DNA of 64,000 nt from NCBI GenBank assembly GCA_030652345.1, contig JAUSAU010000085.1, positions 8,072 through 72,071 on the forward strand, in the 5' to 3' direction. Under the pieces are notes generated by a model. It saw only the letters and a program-made list of their open reading frames with translations, had not been told where the DNA came from and did no database searches. The DNA comes from Coriobacteriia bacterium. Its GTDB lineage: Bacteria; Actinomycetota; Coriobacteriia; Anaerosomatales; PALSA-660. The translations under genes and the position numbers were made by a program. Shown one piece after another: positions 34,106 to 43,270 of the stretch (the stretch's first letter is position 1; every line of letters starts with the position of its first letter).

Positions 34106-35062
34106 ATGCTCAACGTCAACCGACTCCGCGTACTGAGAGAGATCGCCTCCCGCGGCACCATCGCGGCTGCTGCAGAGGCGCTCTACATGACGCCGTCCGC
34201 GATCTCCCAGCAGATGGCCACGCTGGAGCGGGAGGCCGGCACTCCATTGCTGGAACGCGCGGGGCGCGGCGTCCGGCTCACCCCCGCAGGCGAACGCCTG
34301 GTGACGCATGCCGAACGCGTCATCGCGGTACTCGAGGAGGCGCAGGCCGACGTCGACGCCGTCGCCCGCGGCGTAGCCGGGCGGTTGCGCACCTGTGCAT
34401 TCCCGACCGGAGCCCGGGCGCTGCTGATCCCGGCACTCTCTCGGATCCGCGCGGAGTACCCGCGCCTCCAGCTCTCGATGGTCGACCTCGAGCCGGAAGA
34501 GAGCGTCCCGCTGCTCAAGACCGGTGAGATCGACGTCCTGCTCACCTACGAGTTCGATCACCTCCCCCAACGCGACGATCCCGGCGTCGAACAGGTGCTG
34601 CTCGCGATCGAACCGATGGCCATCGCGCTGCCGGTGACGCACCCTGCCGCCACGGGCCCGGTGCGCGTGCGCGACCTCAAGGACGAAGAGTGGATCGTCG
34701 GTCAGGATGGGTCATCGCTCCTGGAGGTACAGGTTCGCGTGGCCAACGAGGCCGGGTTCCAGCCGAAGCTCGATCTGCACAGCAACGACTATCAGGTCAT
34801 CTTGGCCGCGGTCGAGGCCGGGCTCGGCGTTGCCCTCGTCCCGCCGATGGCACGGTTCGCGGAGTATCCGGGTGTCGCCTTCAGGCGGCCCGAAGACATG
34901 GAGGTGCGGCGGCGCATCCTCGCGGTCATCCGCCGCGGCAGTGGCAAGAGCCCCGGGATCGCCGCTCTCGTCGAGGCTCTGCGGGACATCGCGCGTCAGC
35001 AGGCGGCTGCGCACGCACACGAGGGGATGGTCGCACCCGGGCCGGAAGGGGCGCTGCGTTAA
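34106..35062 (+). CDS. LysR family transcriptional regulator
   Basis: The N-terminal winged HTH (MLNVNRLRVLREIASRGTI, AAEALYMTPSAISQQMATLE, GRGVRLTPAGERLV) is typical. The effector domain spans about 90-295. The start fits a leaderless transcript; an ATG three codons upstream is possible. LysR proteins usually control the divergent gene, here a 33-residue membrane protein. The co-inducer is unknown. Length is 318 residues. Confidence 0.92.
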   Translation: MLNVNRLRVLREIASRGTIAAAAEALYMTPSAISQQMATLEREAGTPLLERAGRGVRLTPAGERLVTHAERVIAVLEEAQADVDAVARGVAGRLRTCAFPTGARALLIPALSRIRAEYPRLQLSMVDLEPEESVPLLKTGEIDVLLTYEFDHLPQRDDPGVEQVLLAIEPMAIALPVTHPAATGPVRVRDLKDEEWIVGQDGSSLLEVQVRVANEAGFQPKLDLHSNDYQVILAAVEAGLGVALVPPMARFAEYPGVAFRRPEDMEVRRRILAVIRRGSGKSPGIAALVEALRDIARQQAAAHAHEGMVAPGPEGALR

Positions 35063-35113
35063 TCCGTTCGTAAGGCATGCGTACTCCCATATGGTCGAGA
35101 GGAGTGATGCCGT

Positions 35114-35776
35114 GTGAGAGTCCTGCTCGTCGAAGACCACCTGCCGCTCGCGCGAGCCATCGCCGAGTACCTGACGTGCGAGGGGTTCGAGGTCGTACCC
35201 GTCAGCGACGGCGCCGACGCACTGGATGCGCTCGCAGAATCGACATTTGCCATCGTCGTACTCGACCTGAATCTGCCGAAGATCGACGGCCTCGAGGTCT
35301 GCCGGCGTCTGCGCAGCGCCGGGATCGAAGCGCCGGTCATCATGCTCACTGCTCGCACCGGCGCCAAAGCCACTGTGGCGGGGCTGGGATGCGGTGCCGA
35401 CGACTACCTGACAAAACCGTTCGGGCTCGAGGAGCTCGTCGCCCGGATGCGTGCGCTGCTAAGGCGGAAGGGCACGACGCGGGCTGCTGTCATCGACATC
35501 GGCGACGTCCGGATAGACACGAACACGCGTGCGGTCACCCGCGCCGGGTCGCCCGTTCATCTGGCCCCGCGGGAGTACGAACTCCTCGAACACCTCGCGC
35601 GCAACCGCGGCGTGGTCCAGGACCGGATGACGCTGCTGGATCAGGTCTGGCAGGAGCCGGAGGGGCTGATCTTCTCGCAGACCGTCGACGTGCACGTCTC
35701 ATACCTGCGCCGGAAGCTCGGCAAGACCGTGGTCCTGACGGCTCCCGGTGCCGGCTATCTGGTGCCCGATGAGTAG
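35114..35776 (+). CDS. OmpR/PhoB family response regulator
   Basis: The receiver domain keeps E7/D8, the phosphorylated D51, T79 and K101 (LTKPF). The C-terminal winged helix shows APREYELLEHLARNRG and VDVHVSYLRRKLG. The GTG start has GAGGAG about ten bases upstream. Its last bases overlap the start of the kinase gene, so the two form a two-component system. The target may be the secreted protein gene just downstream. Confidence 0.95.
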   Translation: MRVLLVEDHLPLARAIAEYLTCEGFEVVPVSDGADALDALAESTFAIVVLDLNLPKIDGLEVCRRLRSAGIEAPVIMLTARTGAKATVAGLGCGADDYLTKPFGLEELVARMRALLRRKGTTRAAVIDIGDVRIDTNTRAVTRAGSPVHLAPREYELLEHLARNRGVVQDRMTLLDQVWQEPEGLIFSQTVDVHVSYLRRKLGKTVVLTAPGAGYLVPDE

Positions 35777-36938
35777 CCGCGCGCACCTCCACGCCGGGGT
35801 CGAACGAACCATCGCGCGCAGGTTTGCGTATCTGGTCTCCGCGATACTCGTGCTGGCGATCGCGTCGTACGCGGTCGTCGACCTGATCGCGAGCGGTGCG
35901 CGTCTCGACAACGACCTCGCGCGGAGAGCCGAACGGTTCGCGATCCGGGTCGGGCGCACCGGTCGCGGAGGTGGCGCCGGCGACCTCGGAGAGGCATGCG
36001 TCCTGGATGCCTCGGGGCGCGTGGTGCGCCGCGGCGAGGGCTTCCCGCCACTCGCGGGCGCCCTGCCGCAAAGGGGCTACGCGACGCTCGGTGGGCCGGA
36101 CGGCGACTTCCGAGTCTACGCGACCGGACTCCCCGACGGCGGTTCACTCCTGATCGCAGAGCGGGCGCGCGGCGACGCGGCCGACGTGCTGGAGAAGGTG
36201 CTTCTACTGTGTGCCGTGAGCATCGGCGTGACCGTGCTCGTCTACGTCATCGGCCTCCGCTTCGCGAAGCGCTCTCTGGAGCCGGTGCACGCGACCCTGG
36301 CCCGGCTCGACCAGTTCACGGCAGACGCGGGTCACGAACTGCGCACGCCGCTGGCGACGATACGTGCGCAGATGGAGGTGGCCGAGCGTACCGGCGAGTA
36401 CCGAGAGGGTATCGCCGCTGCAACCGATGAGGTCGAGCGCGCGACGGCGCTCGTCGAGCGACTGCTCGAGATAGCCCGCCTCGACAGCGCCTCGCTGATG
36501 CGCGACGACCTCGACCTGGGTGTCGTCACGAGAGCGGCCGCCGGCCGTGCAGCGGAAGCAGCTGGCGGCGCTGCGATCACGACCCGCGGTATCGACGGCG
36601 TGAGGGTGTCAGCGGACCCCGTACTGCTCGAGCGGCTGCTCGCCAACCTCATCGACAATGCCGTGCGCTTCGCACGGCCCGACAGTACCGTCTCCATCGA
36701 GTGGGATCGTGCGACGCTGACGGTGCACAACTCGGGCGAACCGATCCCGGCTGAAGTGATAGCGCGGGTCTTCGATCCGTTCTTCCAGGTCGACCCGTCG
36801 CGCGCCGCGGGAGGCTTCGGGCTCGGTCTCGCGATAGCCTCCCGCATAGCCACCCTGCACGGGTGGTCGCTGTCGGCGTCCAGCGACCGCTCATCCGGCA
36901 CCACGTTCACCGTCACCTTCGGGGGACGACGGCCTTAA
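35769..36938 (+). CDS. two-component sensor histidine kinase
   Basis: The 389-residue kinase has two membrane helices (about 20-42 and 143-165) enclosing a roughly 100-residue outer domain. The HisKA box has H189 in AGHELRTPLAT, followed by the N-box NLIDNAVRFA and the GFGLGLAIAS ATP lid. A typical D-x-G motif is replaced by NSGEPIPAEV, seen in some small kinases. The start overlaps the regulator gene. The ligand is unknown. Confidence 0.93.
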   Translation: MSSRAHLHAGVERTIARRFAYLVSAILVLAIASYAVVDLIASGARLDNDLARRAERFAIRVGRTGRGGGAGDLGEACVLDASGRVVRRGEGFPPLAGALPQRGYATLGGPDGDFRVYATGLPDGGSLLIAERARGDAADVLEKVLLLCAVSIGVTVLVYVIGLRFAKRSLEPVHATLARLDQFTADAGHELRTPLATIRAQMEVAERTGEYREGIAAATDEVERATALVERLLEIARLDSASLMRDDLDLGVVTRAAAGRAAEAAGGAAITTRGIDGVRVSADPVLLERLLANLIDNAVRFARPDSTVSIEWDRATLTVHNSGEPIPAEVIARVFDPFFQVDPSRAAGGFGLGLAIASRIATLHGWSLSASSDRSSGTTFTVTFGGRRP

Positions 36939-37002
36939 CCGGGTCTTAGAACCCGGCGGTCCACAGTAGCCCTACGGTTCCTCGACCAAGAGGAGGTGCA
37001 AC

Positions 37003-37476
37003 ATGAAGAGGATCCTTCTGCTCGGAGCGATCACCGTTCTGGTCCTGGGTATCGTCGGTACGGCGGTCGCCGCGACATACGGTTCGATCGCAGAGATCAA
37101 AGCGCTCCCGGCTGACTCGCCGGTCACCTTCACGGCGACCGTGCTCACGGCCAGCGGGAACGACTACACGCTCTCCGATGGAGTCGACACTCTCTCTCTC
37201 GGCTTCGGCCCCCGCTGGTACAAGGCAGTGGACCTTGCGGTCGGCGAGAAGGTGACGACCACCGGCGAGGTGGACAAGGGCAAGGCCGGCGACAAGGCCG
37301 CTGAGGTCGACGCGTACTCCGTGACCACATCGAACGGTACGGCCGTCGAGGTCCGCAAGGGCCCGGGCAAGCCGCCGTGGGCGGGCAAGGGCGGTCCGAA
37401 CGGCAAGTCCGGCGCGAAGGCGGATGTCCCCGACAAGGACGACGCAAACGAGAAGCCCGATACGGACAAGGACTGA
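37003..37476 (+). CDS. secreted OB-fold-like protein with charged tail
   Basis: A signal peptide (1-23, ending in AVAA) precedes a small beta-barrel-like domain (about 25-110, with TFTATVLTASGNDYTLSDG and KVTTTGEVDKG) like nucleic-acid-binding OB folds or BOF proteins. A Lys/Asp/Gly-rich tail follows. It lies 64 bases after the histidine kinase gene and has GAGGAGG upstream, so it may be the output or accessory gene of that system. Length is 157 residues. Confidence 0.7.
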   Translation: MKRILLLGAITVLVLGIVGTAVAATYGSIAEIKALPADSPVTFTATVLTASGNDYTLSDGVDTLSLGFGPRWYKAVDLAVGEKVTTTGEVDKGKAGDKAAEVDAYSVTTSNGTAVEVRKGPGKPPWAGKGGPNGKSGAKADVPDKDDANEKPDTDKD

Positions 37477-37497
37477 TTCCCACGATCCTGTGTCGTG

Positions 37498-37525
37498 AGA
37501 GGGCCTGCCTTCACGGGGGCCCTCT
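37498..37525 (+). terminator. hairpin terminator
   Basis: An 8-bp stem (AGAGGGCC and its complement) with a 12-base loop, 21 bases after the secreted protein gene, followed by a short T-containing stretch. Confidence 0.6.
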
Positions 37526-37607
37526 TCGCGCGCCGCCTCGAGACTCCGCAGGTCCGCACCGGGGGCGCGGCACCGCGTGGATCAAGCGTGTCGGGGTCGG
37601 TGCCCGG

Positions 37608-38273
37608 TCACGAACCCTCCCTCGGGGTGAGTCCTCCCGGCTGCGATGTGCGCGGCACGAGTCCGCGGTCGAGCGAAGCCCACAGGTAGAGCGATGCGGC
37701 CGTCCGGAACGGACGCCACGCCTCCCCCGCCGCGGCGAGTTCCGCCCCCGTCGCCGCTCGACCCAGACCCAGCGCCCATCCGCCCGCGCGCAGGAGTCCG
37801 TTGTCGTCCACAGCCAGGACGTCCGGACGCGCGAGACAGAAGATCAGGAACATCTCTGCGGTCCATCGGCCGATGCCCTTCACGCGCGTGACGTCGGCGA
37901 TCACCGCGTCGTCGTCGAGTGCGTCCAGGGATTCGAGATCGAGGTCGCCCGATGCGACGCGATGCGCGAGGTCACGGACGTATGTGCACTTCGACCCGGA
38001 GAGGCCCACGCCACGCAGTTGTGTCTCGGAGTGACCGAGTACGGCGGCCGGCTCGAGCGGTCCCAATGCCGCGAAACGGCCCCAGATGGTCGACGCCGCC
38101 TTGGTCGAGAGTTGCTGACCCACGATGGCGCGCGCCAACGCGACGAATCGATCGTCCTCGAGGCCCACGGAGACGTCACCGACCGACCGCGTCACCTCGG
38201 CCATGACCGGGTCGTGGGCGAGTGCACGGATCTCGGGTGACGCCTGATCGAAGCCGAGTCTGCCGGCGCTCAT
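37608..38273 (-). CDS. DNA-3-methyladenine glycosylase II-like (HhH-GPD)
   Basis: The 221-residue protein has the helix-hairpin-helix VKGIGRWTAEM (131-141) and the catalytic aspartate region AVDDNGL (D156/D157), and an earlier IVGQQLSTKAA helix. These are the AlkA-type landmarks for removing alkylated purines. The N-terminal TBP-like domain of E. coli AlkA is missing, as in many bacterial relatives. The ATG overlaps the stop of the DUF2284 gene. Confidence 0.9.
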   Translation of the reverse strand: MSAGRLGFDQASPEIRALAHDPVMAEVTRSVGDVSVGLEDDRFVALARAIVGQQLSTKAASTIWGRFAALGPLEPAAVLGHSETQLRGVGLSGSKCTYVRDLAHRVASGDLDLESLDALDDDAVIADVTRVKGIGRWTAEMFLIFCLARPDVLAVDDNGLLRAGGWALGLGRAATGAELAAAGEAWRPFRTAASLYLWASLDRGLVPRTSQPGGLTPREGS

Positions 38274-38788
38274 TCGACCCATACCGCCGCGTACCAGTTC
38301 TGGGGATCGGTCTCGCTCGCGAGCGTCTCGATCGGCAACCCGAGGCCGCGCGCGGTCTTGAAGACATCGATCCCGACCGAATGGAAGGCAGGCCGCGCCT
38401 TCTTCGGATTGGCGCACGCTCGACCGTCGAGCCCGGCGCACGAGCCGCAACAACCGCAGTCGCTCATCGAGAACGCCAGGTAGTAGCCGTCGAGGAACGC
38501 TTGTCGCTCGATGGCGTACGACGCCTCCTGCGCGGTCCCCTTGTCGGTCGCGTGCACGATCAGGCCCCACGAGTAGCGGCGCAGCATCTCCTCGTATTCG
38601 GCAGGCTTCAGAGCGCCGGCGCGTGAGGGACAGATCGGACCCAGCCCCCAATCCGCGCATCCGAACATGCACTTGAGCAGGACGCGCGAGTCGAACGCGA
38701 CGTCATCCGGCACGAAGGGGACGACATCGGCGGCGCCGAGGGAGAGCCCGAGTCCGATGAATCGCGCCGTGTCCTGATCCCGCTCCAT
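38270..38788 (-). CDS. DUF2284 cysteine-rich metal-binding protein
   Basis: The 172-residue protein is rich in cysteine: CMFGCADWGLGPICP, then SDCGCCGSCAGLDGRACANP. These spacings fit one or two Fe-S clusters and are typical of DUF2284 proteins in anaerobes. No catalytic role is established. It is coupled to the glycosylase gene by a four-base overlap. The ATG at 38788 lacks a clear ribosome-binding site. Confidence 0.82.
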   Translation of the reverse strand: MERDQDTARFIGLGLSLGAADVVPFVPDDVAFDSRVLLKCMFGCADWGLGPICPSRAGALKPAEYEEMLRRYSWGLIVHATDKGTAQEASYAIERQAFLDGYYLAFSMSDCGCCGSCAGLDGRACANPKKARPAFHSVGIDVFKTARGLGLPIETLASETDPQNWYAAVWVE

Positions 38789-38814
38789 ACGACCCCCACA
38801 TCCGCTCGCAGCCG

Positions 38815-39645
38815 CTACCAGAAGAACTCGTCCGGATCCTTGCCGAGGCGAAGCTCGACAGAGATGGCGTCGATGGTCCGCATCTCGTCGGCGGACAGAT
38901 CGAAGTCGAAGACGTCGGCGTTCTCCACGATCCGGTCGTGATGGACGGACTTCGGCAGCGCCGAGACGCCGTGCTGGAGCATCCAGCGCAGTGAGACCTG
39001 AGCGGGCGTCTTCGCGTGTGCCGCAGCGATCCGAACCAGCTCGGGCACCTCGCCCACGCGACCGCGCATCACGGGTGCCCACGCCTGCATCGTGATACCC
39101 GCCTCGCGACAGTAGGTCCGCAACTCGCGTCGTTGAAGCCACGGATGGTGCTCGACCTGGTCGACGGCCGGAGGAACCTCCGCGACGGCCAGGAGCGCCC
39201 GTACGTGATGTGGCAGGTGGTTGCAGACGCCGATGGCGCGTGTACGGCCGCGGGCGAGCAGCAGCTCCATCGCCCGCCAGGTATCGGCCATGAGTTCGCG
39301 GCTCGGCCAGTGGACCATGTACAGGTCCACGTGCTCCAGCCCCAGCAGTCGCAGGGAGCGCTCGCATGCCGCGACGGTGCCCTCGAAACCCTGATCGTCG
39401 TTCCAGACCTTGGTCGCGACGAAGAGATCCTCGCGGGCGAGTCCGGAGTCACGCAGCGCGCGTCCGACGCCCTGTTCGTTCTCGTAGAGCGAGGCTGTAT
39501 CGACGCCACGGTAGCCGATCTCGAGGGCGGCGCGCACCGACCCGTAGACCTCCGGGCCGTCGGCCGACTTGTACGTCCCGAAGCCGAGCATCGGCATGCG
39601 AACGCCCGGTGCGATCTCGGTGCTGGACGCGATCGAGAGCGACAT
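38815..39645 (-). CDS. aldo/keto reductase
   Basis: This 276-residue TIM barrel keeps the catalytic tetrad in GVDTASLYENE (Asp, Tyr), ATKVWND (Lys) and LYMVHWP (His), and the C-terminal LPKSVHHDRIVEN NADPH segment. The family reduces 2,5-diketo-gluconate and many small aldehydes. The substrate is not indicated. It follows the Glu-Pro repeat protein gene by nine bases and may be co-transcribed. Confidence 0.93.
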   Translation of the reverse strand: MSLSIASSTEIAPGVRMPMLGFGTYKSADGPEVYGSVRAALEIGYRGVDTASLYENEQGVGRALRDSGLAREDLFVATKVWNDDQGFEGTVAACERSLRLLGLEHVDLYMVHWPSRELMADTWRAMELLLARGRTRAIGVCNHLPHHVRALLAVAEVPPAVDQVEHHPWLQRRELRTYCREAGITMQAWAPVMRGRVGEVPELVRIAAAHAKTPAQVSLRWMLQHGVSALPKSVHHDRIVENADVFDFDLSADEMRTIDAISVELRLGKDPDEFFW

Positions 39646-39653
39646 GGCGGGTC

Positions 39654-40928
39654 CTACGCCCCGAACTCGGGCGGCTCCGCAGGAGACTCGGGTTCAAGGG
39701 CCGGCGGCTCGATCTCGCGGAACTGGAACCCCTCATTGACGACAGGCGCGACCGGCTCTCCCGGCATGCTGAAGAGACCGGGCTGCTCGGGCGCCGGGGT
39801 CGGCTGATCGACGTTCCACGGATCGGCGACCGGTGTGGCGCTCGGATCGGCGTCGTCCGGTGCCGTCTCATCGGACTCCCAGGAGCCCTGGGCGCCGACC
39901 TGCGGGTCGCGCGACGGCTGCGTCCACGATCGATCCTCACCGCGGGCGCCCACCTGTGCGATGAGCTCGTCGAGGTCGGATTCGAGTTCGGGCTCGGGTT
40001 CCGGCTCGGGTTCGGGCTCGGGCTCCGTGTCCGCAACGACGGTCACGGGATCCGGCGCATCTCCGGCACCGTAGTCCGCAGCAGCCGGGTCGTCCTCTCC
40101 TTCGGGCTCGGCATCGCTGCCGTCATCCACGTCGACGGACGCCGGAACCGGCTGGTCCCCGGCGACCTGCTCGAGGGAGGTGACGACGGGTACGACCGCG
40201 ACGTCCTGTTCGACTTGCTCGGGCATCTCGGGCGGCAGGAAGGCGGCGGCCGCGGCAGCGGCCTCCACGGCCGCACGGCGCTCATCCTGGAACCGCTGGT
40301 TGGTCGCGCGCACCACGTCGAGCAGGTTCGGCGTGATCGCCGCACCAAGCGGCCCGGCGGGAGTCACCTCGGCAGGGAGCGCGACCGTGGGAGTCGGCAC
40401 AGATACCTGGTCCGTCACCGGTACCGGCGCGAAGGTCGGTGTCTCCGGCGTCGCGGGATGGCTCGCAAGCCACGCGGCAGTCGAGTCGGCGGTCCACGCG
40501 CCGGCGGTGGCGCCCGCACCGGCTGCGGGGCCCGCGCCTTCGAACGTGTCGGCCGCCTGCTTGAACTTCGCATTCGCCGCCCGGACGGCGTCCAGAATCT
40601 GCGGGCGCAGTTCCTCCGCGACCTGGACACCACTGTCCTTGACCACCTCGGCGGCGGTCGCGACCGCATCCGTCACCCGACGGCCTCCGGGTGACCCGGC
40701 CACATCGTCGAGAGACGCACTCAGTCGGCGCGCGAGTTCATCGAGTCCGTCGCGCAGGTCACGCATCCGCGTCTGGTTCTCGTCGCTGTCGACGGCCGCT
40801 CTGGTCGCGCGACCGATCGACTCGCCGAGTGCGGCGAGCGCGTCGACCACCTCGGCCCAATCGCCTGCGGAGGGCGCTGCTCCTCCGACGCGGTTCTCTT
40901 CGGACGGGCGCCGGGACTCGTCGCTCAC
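39654..40928 (-). CDS. low-complexity acidic protein with Glu-Pro repeats
   Basis: The 424-residue protein starts with GTG after GGAGG. Its first half is helical (DALAALGESIGRATRAAV and later VRAANAKFKQAADTFE), with two related AVRAAN/VVRATNQRF segments. The second half is Pro/Ala/Glu-rich, including an EPEPEPEP tract coded by an imperfect 6-base repeat near 39985-40030. No signal peptide or membrane helix is visible. It could be a structural or scaffold protein; function is unknown. Confidence 0.7.
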   Translation of the reverse strand: MSDESRRPSEENRVGGAAPSAGDWAEVVDALAALGESIGRATRAAVDSDENQTRMRDLRDGLDELARRLSASLDDVAGSPGGRRVTDAVATAAEVVKDSGVQVAEELRPQILDAVRAANAKFKQAADTFEGAGPAAGAGATAGAWTADSTAAWLASHPATPETPTFAPVPVTDQVSVPTPTVALPAEVTPAGPLGAAITPNLLDVVRATNQRFQDERRAAVEAAAAAAAFLPPEMPEQVEQDVAVVPVVTSLEQVAGDQPVPASVDVDDGSDAEPEGEDDPAAADYGAGDAPDPVTVVADTEPEPEPEPEPEPELESDLDELIAQVGARGEDRSWTQPSRDPQVGAQGSWESDETAPDDADPSATPVADPWNVDQPTPAPEQPGLFSMPGEPVAPVVNEGFQFREIEPPALEPESPAEPPEFGA

Positions 40929-41010
40929 GATCCGTCTACCTCCTTCACCGACGCGGCAGGGGCCGTCGTCGGGTATGGTTCGCGTGAAGACTCCCGATGA
41001 AGGAGCCATT

Positions 41011-41449
41011 GTGACGATACCCGACACCGCCCCACCGCGCACTCAGTCCCTCTGGCGAATCATGGCCCTCGAGGTCTTCGGCGCCATACCGATCGCTCTG
41101 TTCGGGGCGGTGGTGGCCGGCAGTGGATCGCAGCTCGTACTGAACGCCATCTTCGGTACGCAGGGATTCGAGGACATCGTCAGACTCCTCTTCGGCGGGC
41201 TGCTCGGACTGGTGCTCGCTGCCCCCGTGGGCGCCCGCCTGTCCGCGGGCATCCTTGCGCCGGCCCGGCTCCCTGCGGCTCTCCTACGCCGGCTCGGTGG
41301 CCGGAGGGCTCAGCTTCTTCCTCGTCGCCATGCTCGCGTCCCGCACGGGAGTGCCGTCGGCCGTCTGGGCTGTGGTCCCGATCCTCACCGTCGTGCTCGC
41401 GGTGCTGGGCTTCAACGGAGCAGCGATCCGGTCGGCCGGGCGGCGCTGA
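41011..41449 (+). pseudogene. four-helix membrane protein interrupted by a frameshift
   Basis: From the GTG at 41011 (AAGGAG five bases upstream) the frame codes for two helices and a glycine-rich turn (PVGARLSAGIL). From about 41255 the coding pattern continues in the next frame (RRPGSLRLSYAGSVAGGLSFFLVAML, then VPILTVVLAVLGF) to a stop at 41447-41449. One extra base between about 41250 and 41275 would explain the shift. The first frame continues with arginine-rich, non-protein-like sequence, supporting a true shift or sequencing error. Confidence 0.6.
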
Positions 41450-41539
41450 GCCGACTGCCGGTCGGGACTCTCTGGCGCCGTGTCACACCTGCGAGGCATA
41501 CTGTGTCCACGGTATGGAACATCCTTGGGGGAGGCACCC

Positions 41540-42367
41540 ATGCCCGACATGCACGGCAAGACCGTCCTGATCACGGGGGCCACCAGCGGCATCGGACGCG
41601 AGTCAGCCACCCAGCTGGCCCGCATGGGCGCGCACGTCTTCGTCCACGGCCGCACCGCGGAGCGTGCAGCGGCCGCATCCGCATCGATCGCCCGGGATTC
41701 CCGATCCGAGAGCGTCTCGCCGGTATTCGGCGATCTGTCGTCGCTGTCGCAGGTCCGCGCCCTGGCGGCAGCGGTAACTGCGCAGACCGACGAGCTCCAC
41801 GTTCTGGTCAACAACGCCGGCGTCTACATGCGCGACCGTGTCCTGACCGAGGACGGACATGAGACGACCTGGGCCGTGAACCACCTCGCGCACTTCGCGC
41901 TGACGCTCGCTCTTGAGCGTCTCCTCGCGAACAGCGCACCCGCTCGCGTGGTGACGGTCAGCTCCGTCGCGCACTTCAGAGGAACGATCGACTTCGCCGA
42001 CCCAGAACGCGCTCTCGGCTACGACGGATACGGCTCGTACGCGGCCTCGAAGTTGATGAACGTGCTCTTCTCCATGGAGCTCGCCGACCATCTGGCCGGC
42101 ACGGGCGTCACCTCGAACGCACTGCATCCGGGGATCATCGATACCCGCCTCCTGCACGACGGATTCCCCGGCCAACAGGGTGCCAGTCCTGAGACCGGCG
42201 CGACGACCGTCGTCTACCTTGCGAGTTCCCCCGATGTGGAGGACACGTCCGGACGCTACTTCGTCAACCAGCACCCGGCCCATCCTGCGCCCGCGACCGA
42301 AGACCTGGACCTCCGGCACCACCTGTGGCTCGTGAGCGACGACCTCACCCGCGCGATCAGCGTCTAG
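41540..42367 (+). CDS. short-chain dehydrogenase/reductase
   Basis: This classical SDR has the cofactor loop TGATSGIG, NNAG, and the active-site pair in YAASK with a serine in TVSSVAH. The HGR after the second strand suggests NADP. Its relatives include retinol-dehydrogenase-like oxidoreductases; the substrate is unknown. The ATG at 41540 follows GGGGGAGG. Length is 275 residues. Its stop lies directly next to that of the convergent gene. Confidence 0.93.
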   Translation: MPDMHGKTVLITGATSGIGRESATQLARMGAHVFVHGRTAERAAAASASIARDSRSESVSPVFGDLSSLSQVRALAAAVTAQTDELHVLVNNAGVYMRDRVLTEDGHETTWAVNHLAHFALTLALERLLANSAPARVVTVSSVAHFRGTIDFADPERALGYDGYGSYAASKLMNVLFSMELADHLAGTGVTSNALHPGIIDTRLLHDGFPGQQGASPETGATTVVYLASSPDVEDTSGRYFVNQHPAHPAPATEDLDLRHHLWLVSDDLTRAISV

Positions 42368-43063
42368 TCACCGGGCTGATCCGGGGGGAAACGGGACTTC
42401 ATCTGAAGGCGGGATCGGAGGGTTCTCCAGCCCCGGCGTCTCCCGTGAAGGGCGCACGACCGGATTCCGCGGGTCGTGTCTGGGCAGCGTGGCCACCCGA
42501 CGCTCGTACGCCGAACGACGGCGGCGCTCGATCGCGACCCGGATGAACGGCCAGGTACCGACCGCCAGCCCCGCGATCACACAGAGCAGCCCGCAGACCC
42601 ACACCACCGTCGCAACGGGCTCCGCCCAGTCGAGATGGCCGATTGATCCAAAGATGGCGGCCCAGTCGTGCGTCCCGCCGATCAGAGGGAGCCGCTCGTA
42701 GGGCGCATCAGCGATGTAGACGCTGGCATCACGCGCGGACGTCCCAAGCCAGGCGAGCATGAGAGCGACGGCGAACTCTTCCCGGCGAACCGCACCGAAA
42801 TACGCGGCGAGGCCACCGGGTACCAGCAGCTGAAGGAACGTTCCGGCGAGTGCCGGCATCAGCCCGGGCAGGGCACCACCGAGCATGTGCCCGAGCTCGT
42901 GGAAGCCCAGGTCAGCCGCGGCGAGCAACGGCACGCGCTCACCGAGCACGAAGGTCCACACGATCGCGGCCACGCACACGACCGCAGCCACGCCATCGGC
43001 GGCCAGGCGCCAGCGTCCGGAGCCGTCACCGGGCCCGGCCTGTATGTCCTCGAAGTCATCCAC
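42368..43063 (-). CDS. membrane protein with HELGH metalloprotease-like motif
   Basis: About five membrane helices follow a short N-terminus. Helix two contains LGFHELGHMLGG, the HExxH zinc motif of M50/site-2 or peptidase-like membrane proteins. A second conserved aspartate needed by M50 (xxDG/NxxPxxPLDG) is not obvious, so activity is uncertain. The basic and proline-rich C-terminus is cytoplasmic. The GTG start at 43063 is a choice; an upstream start at 43096 is possible. Confidence 0.6.
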   Translation of the reverse strand: MDDFEDIQAGPGDGSGRWRLAADGVAAVVCVAAIVWTFVLGERVPLLAAADLGFHELGHMLGGALPGLMPALAGTFLQLLVPGGLAAYFGAVRREEFAVALMLAWLGTSARDASVYIADAPYERLPLIGGTHDWAAIFGSIGHLDWAEPVATVVWVCGLLCVIAGLAVGTWPFIRVAIERRRRSAYERRVATLPRHDPRNPVVRPSRETPGLENPPIPPSDEVPFPPGSAR

Positions 43064-43270
43064 CCCATCACGATACCGCGCCGCGCGCACTCGCACGACG
43101 AACTGAGCGCGCCGTCGGAGCCCCGAATCGGGATGAACAGCAGTAGAGCGGACACGGAGTGCTCGCGGGGCTCACTGGATTCGCTACTGGGCACCCAGTG
43201 GGTACCATGGTTCAGTCGCCTGAAGGACTTGACCGCGAACGCGCGGAGGCGCCATCTCTGGAGGTGTCGC

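Noticed and set aside
39985..40030. CRISPR-like or tandem repeat array
   Set aside because: The repeat is a 6-base coding tract for Glu-Pro within one protein; there are no spacers.
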